Assembly: GCA_963693365.1 (NCBI GenBank)
Contig: CAVNZM010000016.1
Span: 4,402,001 to 4,466,000, forward strand
From: Amoebidium appalachense
Lineage: Eukaryota; Ichthyosporea
Direction of reading: 5' to 3'
DNA: 64,000 nt
Shown: positions 1-56,033 of the stretch, in pieces
Position numbering within the stretch: position 1 is the stretch's first letter
Layout of the letters: every line of letters begins with the position of its first letter
Notes under the pieces: generated by a model
What the model saw: only the letters and a program-made list of their open reading frames with translations
Databases searched by the model: none
What the model was told of the DNA's origin: nothing
Made by a program: the position numbers and the translations under genes

Positions 1-3218
<3,218 letters not shown>

Positions 3219-3252
3219 GGACAAGCACACATCTAGCAAGGCCCGAGTGAGC

Positions 3253-8084
<4,832 letters not shown>

Positions 8085-8148
8085 ATTGGATTCCTCCTTC
8101 TCCTGCTTCTTAATTCCGATTTCAAAGGGAATAGGCTGCTGCCGATTT

Positions 8149-8456
8149 TTTCTGAACTCAGTAAGCTTTGAGAAAATCAGGAATGGGTGTAGATAGGATT
8201 CCTCCTTCAAATGGGTTGTGATGGATTTAATGTCATGCTTCTAAATTCCGATATTCAAAGGAAAGGGACTGCTACGGATGTTTTCTGAACTCGATAAGCT
8301 TGGAGAAAATAAGGAATGGGCGTAGATTGGATTCCTTCTCTAAATGGGTTGTAATGGTTTTAATGTCTTGCTTTTAATTTCCGAAGAATTTCAAAGGGAA
8401 GAGACTGCCGGCGATTTTTCCGATAAGCTTGGAGAAAATAAGGAATGGGTGTAGTC
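8149..8456 (+). repeat. Three degenerate tandem copies of the SYLF last-exon end
   Basis: The end of the SYLF coding exon, including the stop (about 8040-8095, with GGAGAAAATAAGGAATGGGT at 8061), recurs at about 8169, 8302 and 8431. Spacings are about 108, 133 and 129 bp. Each copy keeps GAGAAAAT-AGGAATGGG-GTAG, and the middle ones also keep ATTGGATTCCT-like and TTAATTCCGA-like flanks. The copies lie in the presumed 3' UTR or downstream of the stop at 8084. Confidence 0.85.
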
Positions 8457-8807
8457 TGACTAATCAAATCCTGCATGGAGTGGGTCGTAGTATTGATGGT
8501 TTGCTGGTAGGCGTTTTATCTTTTAAAATTTGCCTTAGTTTTAAGCGAAAAATTAAACTATACTAACCCATGACAAAGCCCCAATTTCGAGTTGCAAAAA
8601 TTCACTGTTTTCGATATGCAGAACTCGAAAGGCAATTCACAAAAACGGTAGTGTGTTCCATACCAAATTTTGGTTTGAGTTGATGTGTAGGTATGGGTCG
8701 GCCGGTGTTACATAGCAGTTTGACCTTCAGCTGCTGTAGGCGTAAGTAGGCCAGATCATAGTTTAATCTAACTCTATCTATGGACGAGTAAGTGTGAACC
8801 TTCTGTG

Positions 8808-8844
<37 letters not shown>

Positions 8845-9375
8845 CCCCTCCCCCACCCCTCCAGCCACCCCCCCAGCCACCCACCCACCCACACACACAC
8901 ACACACGTGTACACGTGTACACACACACCACCGCCATGGACCACCACGGCACCTAAAAAAAAAAAAAAAAGAAAAAAAAGAAAAAGAAGAGAAGAGAAAA
9001 GAAAAGAAAAAAGCAAAAACACAAAACACGTCTAAAACACCCCCACCACCACATGCCCACACACACTCGCACACTCAGCCACACTCGCAATCATTTCCTT
9101 ACATACACGGTACATGTACCGCCTTTTTTTCTCTCTGTCCGTATATATATACGTCACATCCTACGGGGTTTTCCATATTATTCCTCGAGACCATTGCCAA
9201 CTCCCATGTCCCATTGAATCTCTCTCTCAAGCTCTCTCAATTGTCTCTCTCCGAGGCTCTCTCTCTGTCTCTCTCTCCCCCCCCCTCTCCCCCCCCCCCC
9301 CCCCCCCCCCCCTCCTCCCTCCCTCCCTCTCAGAGTCTGAATCTCCCTCCCTCTCTTTCTCAATCACTCACTCTC

Positions 9376-9422
<47 letters not shown>

Positions 9423-9593
9423 CCGCCCCCCCCCCTCCCCCCCTCCCTCTCTCTCTCTCTAGATCTCTCTCTAGATCTCTCTCCCTAGATCTCTCTCTAG
9501 ATCTCTCTCTCTAGATCGCTCTCTAGATCTCTCTCTCTCTCTCCCTCCCCGAGGCTCTCTCCCCCCGAGGCTCTCTCTCTCTCTCTCTCTAGA

Positions 9594-9627
<34 letters not shown>

Positions 9628-10464
9628 CTCTCTCTCCCCCCCCCCCCTCTCTCTCGACCCTCTATAGCTCTAGCTAGACCTCTAGAGTCTCTCTCTGCCC
9701 GTCTGAGTCTCCTCCCTCCGGATCCCGAGCCTGAGCCCCTTTCAAGGCTAACTAAACATCTCTCGACTCGCTCTTTTATGATTACCTACACACATACAAG
9801 CATACATGTACAAGGCTTTCTTTCTTGAGCCCCCCCCCCCCCCCCCCCCCCCCCCGCCCTCTCTCCTCCCCCCTCCCCCCCCCCCCCCCCCCCCCCCCTC
9901 TCTCTATGGACCCTCTCTCTTTCTCTCTCTGCCCGTCTGAATGAACCCCCAGGGCCTCGAGGAGGCCTCCCGAGTCTCGCTCTAATATGATTAGCCAGAC
10001 TGTAGAGCTCGATTGCTTCTCTGAAATTGATCACACACACGCGCGCGCTCTTCACAGATAGACTAGATGAGACTCTCGCTCTCTCTTGATAACTCTTCTT
10101 CTCCCTCCCTCTCCCTTTCCGCTCCCTCCCTCCCTCATCGATATATCCCTCACACTCTCTTTCACCGTATGCGTGCACGTGACACGCACACGAACGAACG
10201 TCGTGCACGCAACCCGAACATGCATATGGGATTGACTGGCACACACGCATGCATGTTGCATGCACATACATGAATTTCACCACACCCACGCCCAGAAACC
10301 TGTGCGCGCACTGGACATGACGGCGGGCCACGGCACTGACCACGGTGTGCAAACACATGTAGCTAATTATAATATGCATATTACAGTCGTCTTCATAGTA
10401 GACAATGATTGCAACGTTGTACGACACACTGGACGACACACAGGTGCAAATGCACATGTACATG

Positions 10465-10468
<4 letters not shown>

Positions 10469-10543
<75 letters not shown>

Positions 10544-10556
10544 CACGCACACTGGC

Positions 10557-10640
<84 letters not shown>
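10469..10640. repeat. Paired (AC)n microsatellites
   Basis: Two AC tracts (10469-10541 and 10559-10640) separated by a short CACGCACACTGGCAAC spacer. Intergenic; source of false His-Thr and Cys-Val open frames. Confidence 0.95.
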
Positions 10641-10643
<3 letters not shown>

Positions 10644-11642
10644 ACACACCGCGTGAACAGTGAGTAACGACTAATCTGTCAACAGCGTCACACGCCGGCA
10701 CGCCGCACAACGCGTGCCAGCACACGTGTTGATGCACAATGCGTGGCGGGCTGATCTGGATGATTGGTGCCCTGGATTCTGATAAAAACGCACACATGTT
10801 GTAGTGCAACCGGATGCCACTTCGTGATGGTAACTGAACTACAATATTTGGCCAGAGTCAGGCGAAGGGCAGGAGTAGGTATTACATAGCTGGGTGTGCA
10901 CTCGAAATTTCTCAAATAGGAATACAAAACAAAAAAAACAAAAGGTCAGTGTCACTACAAGACTAGTGCCTTATCTGTGCTTGCTGGTTTGCTTGAGCTA
11001 ACGGGATTGGCAGTTAGTACTTGCTGGAGGGGGGTAAAACAAAGAGGCAGATATCATTTAGATCTACAACCCACGTTGATGATCTGTTGATCATATCAGC
11101 GACACAGGTAGCTTAATTGAATGTTAATATGTAAAATTAGTAAAAAGAACTCTTATTTGTCAAAACAAATGCCTTTTTCTCTCGTTAAAGGCGGAAATTC
11201 TATTCAACTTCCCCTCAAAACAAAATGCGTTTGCTAAAGCATGCATAGTTTGAATTTTTCATATGGCCCGAGCCGCCCGATCTTCTGAATAAAAAGCTTT
11301 CACCAATAAAAGGGCACCAAATTGAGCCTTGAACAATACACGGACGAATAAGAGCGCCTATCCGGGGTGACGATGTGATCTTTAACCAATCAGACACGAC
11401 AGGTGTCTTTACTGTTGCAATGATACCCAAACTTTGTGAATCACCCCAGATAGTTAAAAATGTGGGGATTGATCTGTTATTATGGCTGGAAGATAAATCC
11501 AGGGCAGGAAATTACACTGTTTTCGGAATTAAATATACCGCTAATTTTCAAAAAGTACCAGTAAAGCCTGGGACTTAGTTCCACCTGCGTTGGAGGTTGG
11601 GGAAGTAAATAAAAAGAATAGTGCCCTTCCCCTCCCCCCTCT

Positions 11643-11678
<36 letters not shown>

Positions 11679-12046
11679 TGACACCCCCGGCCCAACTGCC
11701 CAAAGTTGGAGCTCTCAATTTTTCCTATTTTTTCCTGGGAAAACACTGGAAACCTGCAATCACGAAAAAAGTTATCTACATACATGCCTCATTATATCTC
11801 ATGGCCAGTCCTTTGCCGGATCCGATGGAAAAAGGCAGGAAAATATCCACACAATATCCAATTTAATCTGCTTTCTGGGCTCGTTGTATTTTGTTTTGCA
11901 TTCAAGCTACAAATGTTTAGAGATATACAATGGTTCAGCAGATGGCTGAGACTCAGAAGGAGCAGTCACAACAGTAAAATAATTGACAGGAATTTTTAAA
12001 TGTATAGTAATATAAACGCACGCTTATGATATTGCAATGAATCATA

Positions 12047-12079
<33 letters not shown>

Positions 12080-12729
12080 TCGAGGGGGCCGAAGGGCCCC
12101 CGGGCGCCGGATAGGTATCGGATAGATAGAGGGAAGTAAAAAAGGAAGTAAATATCTCTGGACAAAAATAGGCCGCGATCCGCCAGGTGCCAAAATACAG
12201 TAATCCTAAAATGTAAATTCTAGCCCTGGATAAATCTGAGGTGCAGTAGTACCATAGATGACATTAGATGTGCGTTATTATCACTAATTAGAAACATTAC
12301 TTCCTGCAGATTGAAAAATTAAAAAAAGATAATCTTACTTGACTGTAAAAGCTAAAGCTGTTAGATATCACATTTTCAAACGGGGAGTTCCTCTACCGTT
12401 CCTCTACCATCAAAATGGAAAAAGATATTTTGAGTGGTGACTCAAAAACCCCATCGTAATACAAAACCTCATGGCTTGGTCAAGGGGGATTTACAGTACA
12501 TTGCCCAGACCAGCAAGCAGCCCAAGATGGCCACCCCCTTCAGCGCCTCACAGAGATGACAAAAACGCGAGAAAAAGGCCAGCAACAGGAGGCTTTATGT
12601 TATTTTGGGCACGTTTGTTACCCCTACGTTCTTGTTTGTACTTAGTTTATCAAACTAATAGCATACTACGGACGCTGAAACACACATCACCGAAAAGTAG
12701 ATGCACACACGCGAAACCCGTAGTTGAAA

Positions 12730-13497
12730 ATGGTAGTAGCAACCATGCTCGTTGCCCCGAGCTTACACCCAGACCTCGGAAAGAACTTCGAGGCTCAGAT
12801 GCTAAGAAAGTGCTCCTTGTCTCTAGACAGCTTATGGGTTGCGGATGTTAAAGGAGATCCCGTTGTTCAGACTGAAAACACTCATAACGAGATCACAGAA
12901 ACGATAGTTTTGAGTGAGCCGGATCAGGTCGCGTCTCCTTCACAAGAAAATGAACAGCTGACTAGCACAGACAACCAGAAGAAGGATGAGGTTGAGATTG
13001 CGGCCAGCAAACTCAGTTTGACAAGATGTCACTCGGCCGAGAGGTTTGATGACTTGCAGAAGGTTGGAATATTTGGGAAACGGCAGCGGAGGGTGAGCAT
13101 ACCGGACTACGATACGGTTATGACGGTAAGCAACACTTCCAACAACCTTTTCTGCTTGCAGACAACTCCTTCTTGCCCGGCTTCCTTGCTCTTCTAACTT
13201 CGACCTACACCTGATTGTGTCTTGGACCGTTTGGTTCCGTCTGCTATGTTAGCAGTCTCAACGTTCCCAGTGCTGCGGCTTCCACATGGTTCCTTTTCGG
13301 CTTTTGTTCACTTGAACTTTCGGGTGCTTTTTCTTTTTTTTTTCCTTCTGTTCATTTTCATCTTTCCTTCGTTTTTCTTTGGAGAAGGCTGGAGAAGGTG
13401 GAAGTAGAGAAAGGTAGAAGGATCTTGAGATGTTGGAGAGGGATCTTAGTGAGAGAGAGGTGTGTGTGTTTGTTTGTGGTTTGGGGTTTTTTTTTTT

Positions 13498-13528
<31 letters not shown>

Positions 13529-14542
13529 GGCTCTGCTTAGGGCCCTTCTTCTGGTTCGAAGGCTGCATGGACATAACAGGTTATCTCCTGTTGCCCAGTT
13601 ACTTATGTTTTGCTTGCCACCTACTCTGGCAAAACAGTGTGAGCGGGTTCTCTTTGCAGCTCCTTTTGTTAGTGCCTGATCTTAGTTGCCAAGAGTCATG
13701 GGCACAGCAGTACTTTACCTGCTTGCACACTATCATCGTTGTGCACTTAACCCAGACCCTTGCAAGCAGATGCTTTCAAAAGTTTCCTGTATATCGCACT
13801 ATTCTAAAAGCTCTTTGTCTTACTTTGCCTTTTTATAACTCAAAGCTTAGGTGCAAAGTTGTATTCTTTCTTTTCTCCCAGGACAATGCTGGGTATCAAG
13901 ACAGTTTCTGATAATTTTCCTTCCAACAAACAGCTGTTGAAGGGAGGCGCAGCAGACGAGGACGTGCATATGCAACAACCCTCTGGTGGCCTGTTGGCTC
14001 CAGGAAGCGTCGTCACAAAGCTCATTTCCGTTGTTGTGGATGAAGATGGTCCGCAGCATCTGCCACCGTTGATGTCACCACCCGTGCTCCACCGCCCTCG
14101 GTTTGTGCTCAAACCAGCACCAGCCAAGGGGATTCTTCGTGACTTGGTTGACGACGAGATTAGAAAAGAGCTCAAGGGCGTCAAGCTACAGTGGGTCGAG
14201 CATGTTGTATTCAACGAGAAAGTCATAGATTTCTCTGTCATGACGCCGGAGGAGAAGTCGCTTGTGCAGCGTCGTATGCGGGCCAAGCACTGCAAGAAAA
14301 ACGTCAGTAAGAGGTGTATAGCCGCAAACCGTCGGTTTATGCAGCACTACTCGACTGCTGGAGCAAGTTCAAGCAATGTTGCTTCTGGACAAAGCCAGAC
14401 GGCGGTATCTGCCCCAACTGTTTCGAGCGATCCACTTTCGACTATTCGCCTGGTCGCCACTACAGCCTCTCCCAAGGATTGCTCAGGTGCCACAGTGGTA
14501 GCCAGGAGGCCTTTTTTCACGGTGACAGAACCGTCAGGGTAA
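12730..14542 (+). CDS. Unrecognised disordered protein, two exons
   Basis: Exon A runs from ATG 12730 to 13125 with a clean donor (GTAAGC after codon ACG). Exon B runs to the TAA at 14542. Exon A ends in phase 0, which fits an acceptor after AAG at 13900. The stronger pyrimidine-preceded CAG at 13881 would shift the frame and hit a stop, so the junction is uncertain. The product would be about 345 residues. The N-terminal part is Glu/Asp/Ser-rich and holds a basic KRQRRVS site of the kind basophilic kinases use. The middle of exon B carries KGILRDLVDDEIRKELKG and VEHVVFNEKVIDFSVMTPEE, then a Lys/Arg segment (QRRMRAKHCKKNVSKR) and a Ser/Thr-rich tail. No domain recognised. Long non-repetitive coding sequence on both sides of a repeat-filled intron argues that it is real. 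Confidence 0.6.
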
Positions 14543-15519
14543 AATTGCTCGTGATGTACATATGTCATGTTCTCGTTCATCTGTTAGTTGAACGTATGAT
14601 GATCGTATGATAGTCGTATGATAGTTGAGAATATGGGTGTACGGTGCTAACTGCCGTTGACCCGTTAACTCTAATGCATACATCGGTGGCTCCCAATTCA
14701 ATTCAGTTGAAGGCATGTATTTCCTTGTACTCTTGTTGTGTTTCACTCTACAGGTTTGATCATGGTAATATGTAAAGTGTCTTTACCTGTATGTTTTTGC
14801 AAGTAGAATTCATATAACGAAGCAGGCTTGTAGACACGTTTCGATGTCAGTAGACTCTCGAATGAGCCGTTTAGCATGGTTATCTCTTTTGCTGGGTTTT
14901 GACACGTTGATAGTCCTAGGAGTGAAATCTTTATTTTCAAGCAAATTGAACACGCTGTTGATCGTGTTCTCTATGTCGTATGCGAGGCAAGACACAGTCT
15001 TGGGTCTGTGAAGTGTTCATTACCTAAACTAAGTAGTAGAACTTATCTTCTAGATGTACTAACTAATAGATGAATCCTTACCTACTGAATCAGTAGATCT
15101 TACCTACTGGATGTACATGCAACACTGTCGGCGAAATTTCACCATAAATCTAAAATAACACGAAGTGCCAGCCTGGCACGGGCCAAAGCCTTACATTTCC
15201 ACCAGCAAGGTCTGTACAGTACGTATACTGTACGTGGTTGTCAACTCACAATAAGGTGCTTTATATAATCATCCAAAACAAAATCCCACTTTCCGGGCGT
15301 ATGCACGTGCATGTGTAAGTTTGCACATCCAACATACGTCCGAGTGAGTCACTGAATGCCAAATAAGCTGCAGCTGTGTATCACATGATTTAGGAGCACA
15401 TGCAAAGCACAGTCGGCCAGGGATTGGCACGTACACAGCACACTTTCTACGTGCTATATGTTGAGCCGTTCCCTCCCCAAGGCCTTCATATAGCTATAGG
15501 CTAAGAAGGCCTCCCGACG

Positions 15520-15566
<47 letters not shown>

Positions 15567-15697
15567 ACAAAAAAAAAACAACTTCACTATGGCCCCAAAC
15601 TTGCGCAAAATTTACGCATATACTTCACTGGGCGGGCTTTGCGCAGCTATTTGTACATATTGTAGCTCGAGCTCATGATCAGGATCAGCCATCAGCT

Positions 15698-16000
15698 TCA
15701 AGTTGAAAGCAAAGCAGTCAGTTCAGCGCTAGCAGAGAGTGACCCGGACCTATGATTCCTCTTAGTCTCAAAGAAGATTTCGTTTCGGTCATCAAGCAAA
15801 GAACGCATAATCTGTAGAAAACAAACAACGGTAGCCAAAATGGGAGATAAATCGTGAAAATTTGATCTATTCAAGAGTGCATGCTCTTCGTCAGTAGCGA
15901 GGGAGTGCTCCCAAGTTGCACGGCTTGCTATCACTCCATGTAAGACAGTGATAAGAGGCTCGATGTGTTCTGGCAACAGTGGGGCTCCCGTTGCAGCCAA
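15698..16000 (-). CDS. Possible minus-strand exon, unrecognised
   Basis: A 100-codon open frame of mixed, non-repetitive composition, with segments such as LPEHIEPLITVLHGVI and LATVVCFLQIMRSLLDDRNE, ends in TGA. It begins at a TTG with no ATG; the frame stays open upstream for only about 15 codons, so it would need a spliced 5' part. It would be head-to-head with TAF3. No family match. It could equally be a chance frame. Confidence 0.25.
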   Translation of the reverse strand: MAATGAPLLPEHIEPLITVLHGVIASRATWEHSLATDEEHALLNRSNFHDLSPILATVVCFLQIMRSLLDDRNEIFFETKRNHRSGSLSASAELTALLST

Positions 16001-16133
16001 CAGGTATGATCCTGGGCACCTGTTTCTCTCGGGAGGATTTCAGGCGTCAAAAACAGGCACTTTGGAGTAATTAAGGAAGTAGAAGCGTGGTAGCGGAAGA
16101 AAGCCAAGTGACCAAGCTGCCTTTCCCTCCTCC

Positions 16134-16170
<37 letters not shown>

Positions 16171-16463
16171 CCCCCCTCCCCCCCCCCCCCCCCCTCCCCC
16201 CTCCCGGAGGTTATCAGCGGCTTAATAGCTGGCGTTATGCGTACGAACCTGGCCTCCATCTACGTTGTGGCCGAAGCTTGTTTTCCTGGGCAGGCTTAGC
16301 TTATTGTTCTTGCTTGCGTGTTCCACCCATGAATCTGTGTGCTTTTTCTTCTACGTTCACGATCTTCCCGCTCTCCTTTTGTCTAGGGGCATGTACATAT
16401 GCTTGATACACCAATGCAAGTGCCGCATCTGCACATGCCACACACACGCACACCGTACACACA

Positions 16464-16469
<6 letters not shown>

Positions 16470-16542
<73 letters not shown>
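16470..16542. repeat. (AC)n microsatellite
   Basis: About 73 bp of AC repeat with degenerate flanks, about 420 bp upstream of the TAF3 start codon. Confidence 0.93.
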
Positions 16543-16550
<8 letters not shown>

Positions 16551-16958
16551 CACACAAGCACACGCACACGCACACGCACACATGCACACACACAGAAGCA
16601 TTTTTGGTTGGCTGAGAAGAACAAGCAGCGGGATAGGGGACAAACACATACACACAGTTGCTGCGCGCGAATGGGAAACACTTTCACGCCGGCACGGACC
16701 GAGAGAACACAGACTCTCCCCTTTCCTGCAGCCTTTCTCTCTACCTTACTCAGGCACAGGCACACATTGTGCTCCTGGCCACCTCGGTTGTTTATAAGCT
16801 ACCTGCCTTTGGTACAAGTATTTTTTCTACAAGGATCTATTCACTACACTCAGCCCACATTGTCCACATTCATATTTGGCTTTTCGTTTGTTGTTGTTGC
16901 CTGCCTGTTGAGTTCATCATCCATACTCCATCTTATTGGTACATTTTCCCCTCCAGAG

Positions 16959-36533
<19,575 letters not shown>

Positions 36534-37279
36534 GGTTAAACGAGAATATCATGTTTGATTTTACTGCCTCAGTTACTGGCAATTTTTTCCATACCGGTGT
36601 GCTTAGAGTGTGGGTACCACCACCAGGGAGCAAAGTCTACCAGACGAGACCGAGCACGTAGTAATGGTTAAAATAATGTGGAGTCTCGTCCTTGATATGC
36701 TTCGTTGCATGTACCTGCATATTTATGTTCATTTATTTTGTTGGGCACGGTTTAGAGTTCGATCGATCATGAATTATTCAAGCATGGGGCGACTCCTTAG
36801 CGCCTAACACCAGCTTTACGGATTTCTCCGTACTACATAGTAATCAATGCGGTAGGGTAACTTATGGTATGACAAGGGTAGTGATAGTGGTTCGTGATGC
36901 TCGTTGTAGTAATGATTATCTTACGAAGGACGGTTTTGGATATCGATTTGAAATTTTTCTATATTTTTAGCTTTCAAGCAGCTGTACATGTGCAATCGAC
37001 GGTTTCAGTTTCGCTCTCGGAATGAAAGCACTGGCTGGATATATGCTAATTTGACATGGTTTCATGGTTGTTTTTGTGCCGCGTACATGTGTGTGTGACT
37101 GTGCGTGTGTGCGTGTGTGTGTGTGTGCATGTGCACAAGGCATACTTACCTCGTGTGACCTCACACATGTGCACATGTACATTTACACGCGTACAGCCTC
37201 ATAGCACACACTCGTACACATGGTCATTCGATCATATCCCGGCCGCAAAAATTACTGCAGGCACACAGTCACATGCATG

Positions 37280-37318
<39 letters not shown>

Positions 37319-37540
37319 CACGTGTACACGTTGCACACACACGCACACAAACCAACTGTAATAAACCTGCAGCTGGCGGTACTGGCAGTACGTCACCGGA
37401 CATACTCGAGTAACGACAAAGGCTTATGCACCGCCGTGACCACGCACGTCTGGACCTCGTATGTATGTAGTGCCGGACTACAAGAAAAGGCAGTGTTATT
37501 TAGCCTTATGAAAGTTTAAGGTAAAATTTATTGTCACCGG

Positions 37541-37577
<37 letters not shown>

Positions 37578-38440
37578 AAAGGGGGTGGGGGTGGGGGGGG
37601 GGGGGGGGGGGGGGGGGGGGAATATGTGTTGACGGTGTGACGTCACAGAGCTCCAAAGGGTGATACGTTTCAAACCAATCGGATTAATTGCAAACAACGG
37701 TGCGCAGGAAAGGAAGCCAATCACCCTCCCGATACTTATACCCATATATGGCAAATACCATTTGATGCAAATGGAATTTTCCAAGATAAACCGTTTTACG
37801 ATATTTTGTTTTGTGGATAAAAGGAAAAAGAGAATTAAACCACCCTTTGCCGATCGCGATGTAACGTGCTAATTAGATTCCGGCGATAATTGTATGTAAT
37901 TATGCGTACACCTTGGGAATGTATGTTGTATAAATCAAAAACTACGCATTGCTTTCCTTTCTATAGATAAATTCTTTGTTTGAAAATTTATTTTCTTCAC
38001 ATCTGGAGTTTTTATTATTTCTCTTGACGGGATCAAATATAAAAGATTGAGAATTATTGAAGTGCTTTAGACCCCACCATAAGGTGAAATTCTTTTTAGA
38101 AATTGTATTCGGTAAAGCGAACTTCCTTTTTCGATAATTTTATGGGGGAAAAAACAACGCAGTTCCGGCCGGCGCCCAGCGCGGGGCCCAGGAACGGCCT
38201 CACACTCAACTTCAACATCCAACTCACCTCAACAATTCTACGTTAATGGGTGTGTGGTATAATAGCATGCTTAATCCCAGTCTGAAGTCTGTAACGGCTT
38301 CTGTAAGCTAAAGCGCTGTCGGGCACTGTTCCAACCCCGGAGCAAAAGGGAGGGATAACTATAGCACATGTTTTGGTGTTGAAGAAAGACAAGATAAGTA
38401 AACAGAAATAAAGAGGATCTTAGTGCATCAGGGCTTCAAA
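36534..38440. other. Intergenic region between TAF3 and the paladin-like gene
   Basis: Mostly unique sequence with a short CA tract (37286-37313), a poly(T)-G-run block (37542-37620) and a TGACGTCA-type site at 37639. No AATAAA lies close to the TAF3 stop and no exon was recognised. The paladin promoter should lie near 37.7-38.4 kb. Confidence 0.6.
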
Positions 38441-52912
<14,472 letters not shown>

Positions 52913-53069
52913 TTTCGGCGGGTGGCTGTTGTTTTATATTGTTTTATTTCCTTTTTTAATGCCTTTTAAAGGTAGTTGAATATACTGTGCCCCGGGGGAG
53001 GGGGGGGGGGGGGGATAGCGGTGGTGGTGTGTATGTGCGTGGGGGGGGGGGGGGGGGGGGGGGTGTTGA

Positions 53070-53115
53070 ATGCTCAAGAAAATGTGCCAGGAATGATTCC
53101 GTGCGGTGGCAATCT
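53070..53115 (+). repeat. Second copy of the paladin last-exon end
   Basis: ATGCTCAAGAAAATGTGCC, then a GAATGATTCCGTGCGGTGGC stretch, matches 52886-52927 (ATGCTCAAGAAAATGCGCC, GAGTGATTTCGGCGGGTGGC), including the stop-codon region. The offset is exactly 184 bp. A GGGGATAGCGGTGGTGG block after the first copy (53011) recurs as GGGGATAATGGTGGTGG (53175), which suggests a further partial unit. Confidence 0.88.
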
Positions 53116-53202
53116 TACGATGTGTTAGTTAATGTCTTTGGTTCCTGACATTAAACATTCTTCATATTGTGTGGGGGGATAATGGTGGTGGTGGTGGATG
53201 GT

Positions 53203-53268
<66 letters not shown>

Positions 53269-53815
53269 GGAAAGGCACGAAGGCTGGAGTTTGTCTGTTG
53301 GAAATGGACAGTGCCGTTCGACCGGGGCCAGAAAAGAGGGGGGGGGGGGGGGGATATATGAGTAAAATATTTTCTGTAAGCTTTCCTGACTTGTGGTATT
53401 GCATTACTTCACAACCACGCTAGTTATGTATCGAAATTGCGGCCTATTAAGTAGTAACTAATGGTAGTAAAGTAATTGTATGCTGTAACTGTGTAAATGC
53501 AGCATATAAATATGCAGAGTTGCAAGGAATTCTATTCTAATATTAGGTGTGATCACGAGATCTCTAGAGGAGTTGGCAGCGAGCTGATAGGGATTGCATC
53601 TCAAGATTTTGTGGTGAGTTCTTGACAAGGCCTCCAATTGTTAGTATCTAGGAGGCCTTGGTTCTTGACTGATTACATGGATCTGAAAAACAATGATAAT
53701 GAAAATGCAAACAGCATACAGTAAGTTTAATATCATAATGTGTGTGCACGTGTGCATGCAACGTGCGTGTGCGCGCAACACGCGCGCGTTCCTGAGTCTG
53801 TGTCTGTGTGTACAT

Positions 53816-53958
<143 letters not shown>

Positions 53959-55821
53959 TGAAACTTTATGCATCTCTTGCGGGACGAAAGGACAAAACGT
54001 GGTGAAATTATGGGGCAAAGTATTTGCCATCCACTTGCATGTAGAGGCTGCCGGCATGTAAAGAATCGCAATTCCCGTGCACCACAAACACAGTGTACCA
54101 CGCAACTAGTACTAAACAAAAAAAACTGCTTATCACCTCTGTGTGCATACGATTGTTCATCCTCAAGTTTGAACTGCGTGCATTATCACATTACTACACT
54201 ACCCCCTTCTGTATAACCCCCCCCCCCCCCCCCCAACCAACCAACCAACCAAAAAAAAAAAAAAAAAAAAAAGAACCTACCCCAGCCTCAAGTTGACCGA
54301 CCCTTGAAAATGTACGCGTCCTCATTTTAACTATGAAGCCCATCCACCCAAATTATCCATGTCACCATATTTCTATGAGCCTAGTCCGCAAATGTTAACC
54401 AATCCGTTTACCCGTGCATTCTCTAGCACATTCACCTCGGCCTGGGAAAAATAAACCTGCGCCTGTGTGCGAATACGTGACAGTAGTCACTAGTCCGCCA
54501 GGCATCTGGCCTTAACGTTAACGTTATGAAGGACACTATACAGTAGGGCAGTGTGCCACGTGTTTGCACATGGGGTGAGCCACTATTCTATATAGTTCCC
54601 ATGATACATATTCCATGGCCGGGCGCGGCGATTTCCTATTAGAGCTCCTGTCGTTGACACTCGTCGCCAGTCATTTAGTGTTGTAGTGACTAATAATGTT
54701 AGTAGGTATTCGAATTCTGAATATGAGAGAGCCGGAAGTTCACCCGATATCGTTTGCAACAAATTCAGAATCTCAGCTATATACGTACGGCGCGTGATCA
54801 TAATTTAAAGTGTGAATATATATACATGCCATGCATGTTCAAAGGCAACCCAGCGGGAAAAAAAAAAAAAAAAAAAAAAAAAAAGTTATATATATACACC
54901 GTATGCAAACATGGACCTCAACACAGCGGTAGACCCAATTAGTCACCGACTGTTACTACATGACCCTGGCCCGGAAGTTGTAAAAACAAAAAAGGTGTAA
55001 GGATCGGCCGGAGTGAGCGTGTGAAATTCATGTTACAGCAGTGAACATATATGCATACGAAGAGGGCAGGGGTCACCAGGCTCGAATTCTCGGGCCGGCA
55101 CCAACATCTACATACATATCTTAGATACAGACAACATGTTCCGGTTTTTATTGTTGTTAGCTAACAGTAGGAGTTCCTGAGCTTGAGCAAATATACAAAC
55201 TTACGCTTTGAAAAGGAAAAAGGACTGTTCACTAATTAGTGCCATCGAGATCTGAAATTTCAGTCGAAATACGAGTAGGTATACAGCCAATAAATTGCCC
55301 AGGGGCAACATACAAAAGGTCCAAACCACTGCAGGCCTAGCAAAAAGAAAACGGAAAAAAGAAAAGAAGAAAAAATAATAATAATAAAAGATAAATTCAA
55401 ATACAGTGCATACAACACCCCGGCGTCCCGCACCACAAAGCGGGCCTGAAACAATTCTACATACTGTACACGTATATCTCTAACCACATAACATGATGCG
55501 TTCAAGGGTCTACTTGAAATCGTCAAACCAATAAATTCGTATACTCAAACACAAAAAAGTGTCTCCGTCTCACATCACCATTACACACATATGTACTGTA
55601 ACATGTACATAGTGTCTTGTAGCGGGTGCTTTCAGCTTTATAGGCCCTCTCGGGTCAGGCCAACATGCAGTTCAAACGCCTCTCGCATGAATCATGAAAC
55701 ATAATATAAAATCCCTTCCGTGTCTGACCCGACCCGAATTCTGAAAAAAAAAAAACCCCCCACAAGTCTCTTATCACCTTCACACACCCATGTCGTGCCT
55801 ACGCCACCACCCCGCACCCCA

Positions 55822-55966
55822 TCACCTCAAGCACACCAACACACACGGACCACTGTGCAATATCTTGATTCCTGCCTGTTGTGCTGCAGCAACTGCCCTA
55901 TCGCTCTCACTGCCCGGTTGCAGCCACATGTAGCCAATGCCAAGACGCGCTGCTTCGCTCACCACC

Positions 55967-55999
<33 letters not shown>

Positions 56000-56001
56000 G
56001 T

Positions 56002-56033
<32 letters not shown>

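Larger units (their letters stand above)
8085..12729. other. Intergenic region with simple repeats
   Basis: After the tandem copies (to 8456) this holds unique sequence to 8805. Next comes C-, CT- and CA-rich low complexity (8810-9660 and 9830-9905), including a short AGATCTCTCTCT-type array at 9455-9535. Two (AC)n tracts follow (10469-10541 and 10559-10640), then fairly unique sequence from 10650 to 12720. A poly(C) run lies at 11646-11677 and a poly(G) run at 12050-12077. No exon could be supported; short open frames near 10.7-10.9 and 11.4-11.6 kb match nothing I know. Confidence 0.6.
14543..16958. other. Intergenic region upstream of TAF3
   Basis: Mostly unique sequence. It includes a poly(C)/poly(A) junction at 15523-15580, C-runs at 16135-16200 and an (AC)n tract at 16470-16542. 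A minus-strand open frame at 15698-16000 is listed separately. The TAF3 promoter should lie in the 3' part; I see no clear TATA box. Confidence 0.55.

Noticed and set aside
53628-53662. Short inverted repeat CAAGGCCTCC/GGAGGCCTTG as a terminator
   Set aside because: Rho-independent terminators do not apply in this eukaryotic context; 10-bp arms are common by chance.
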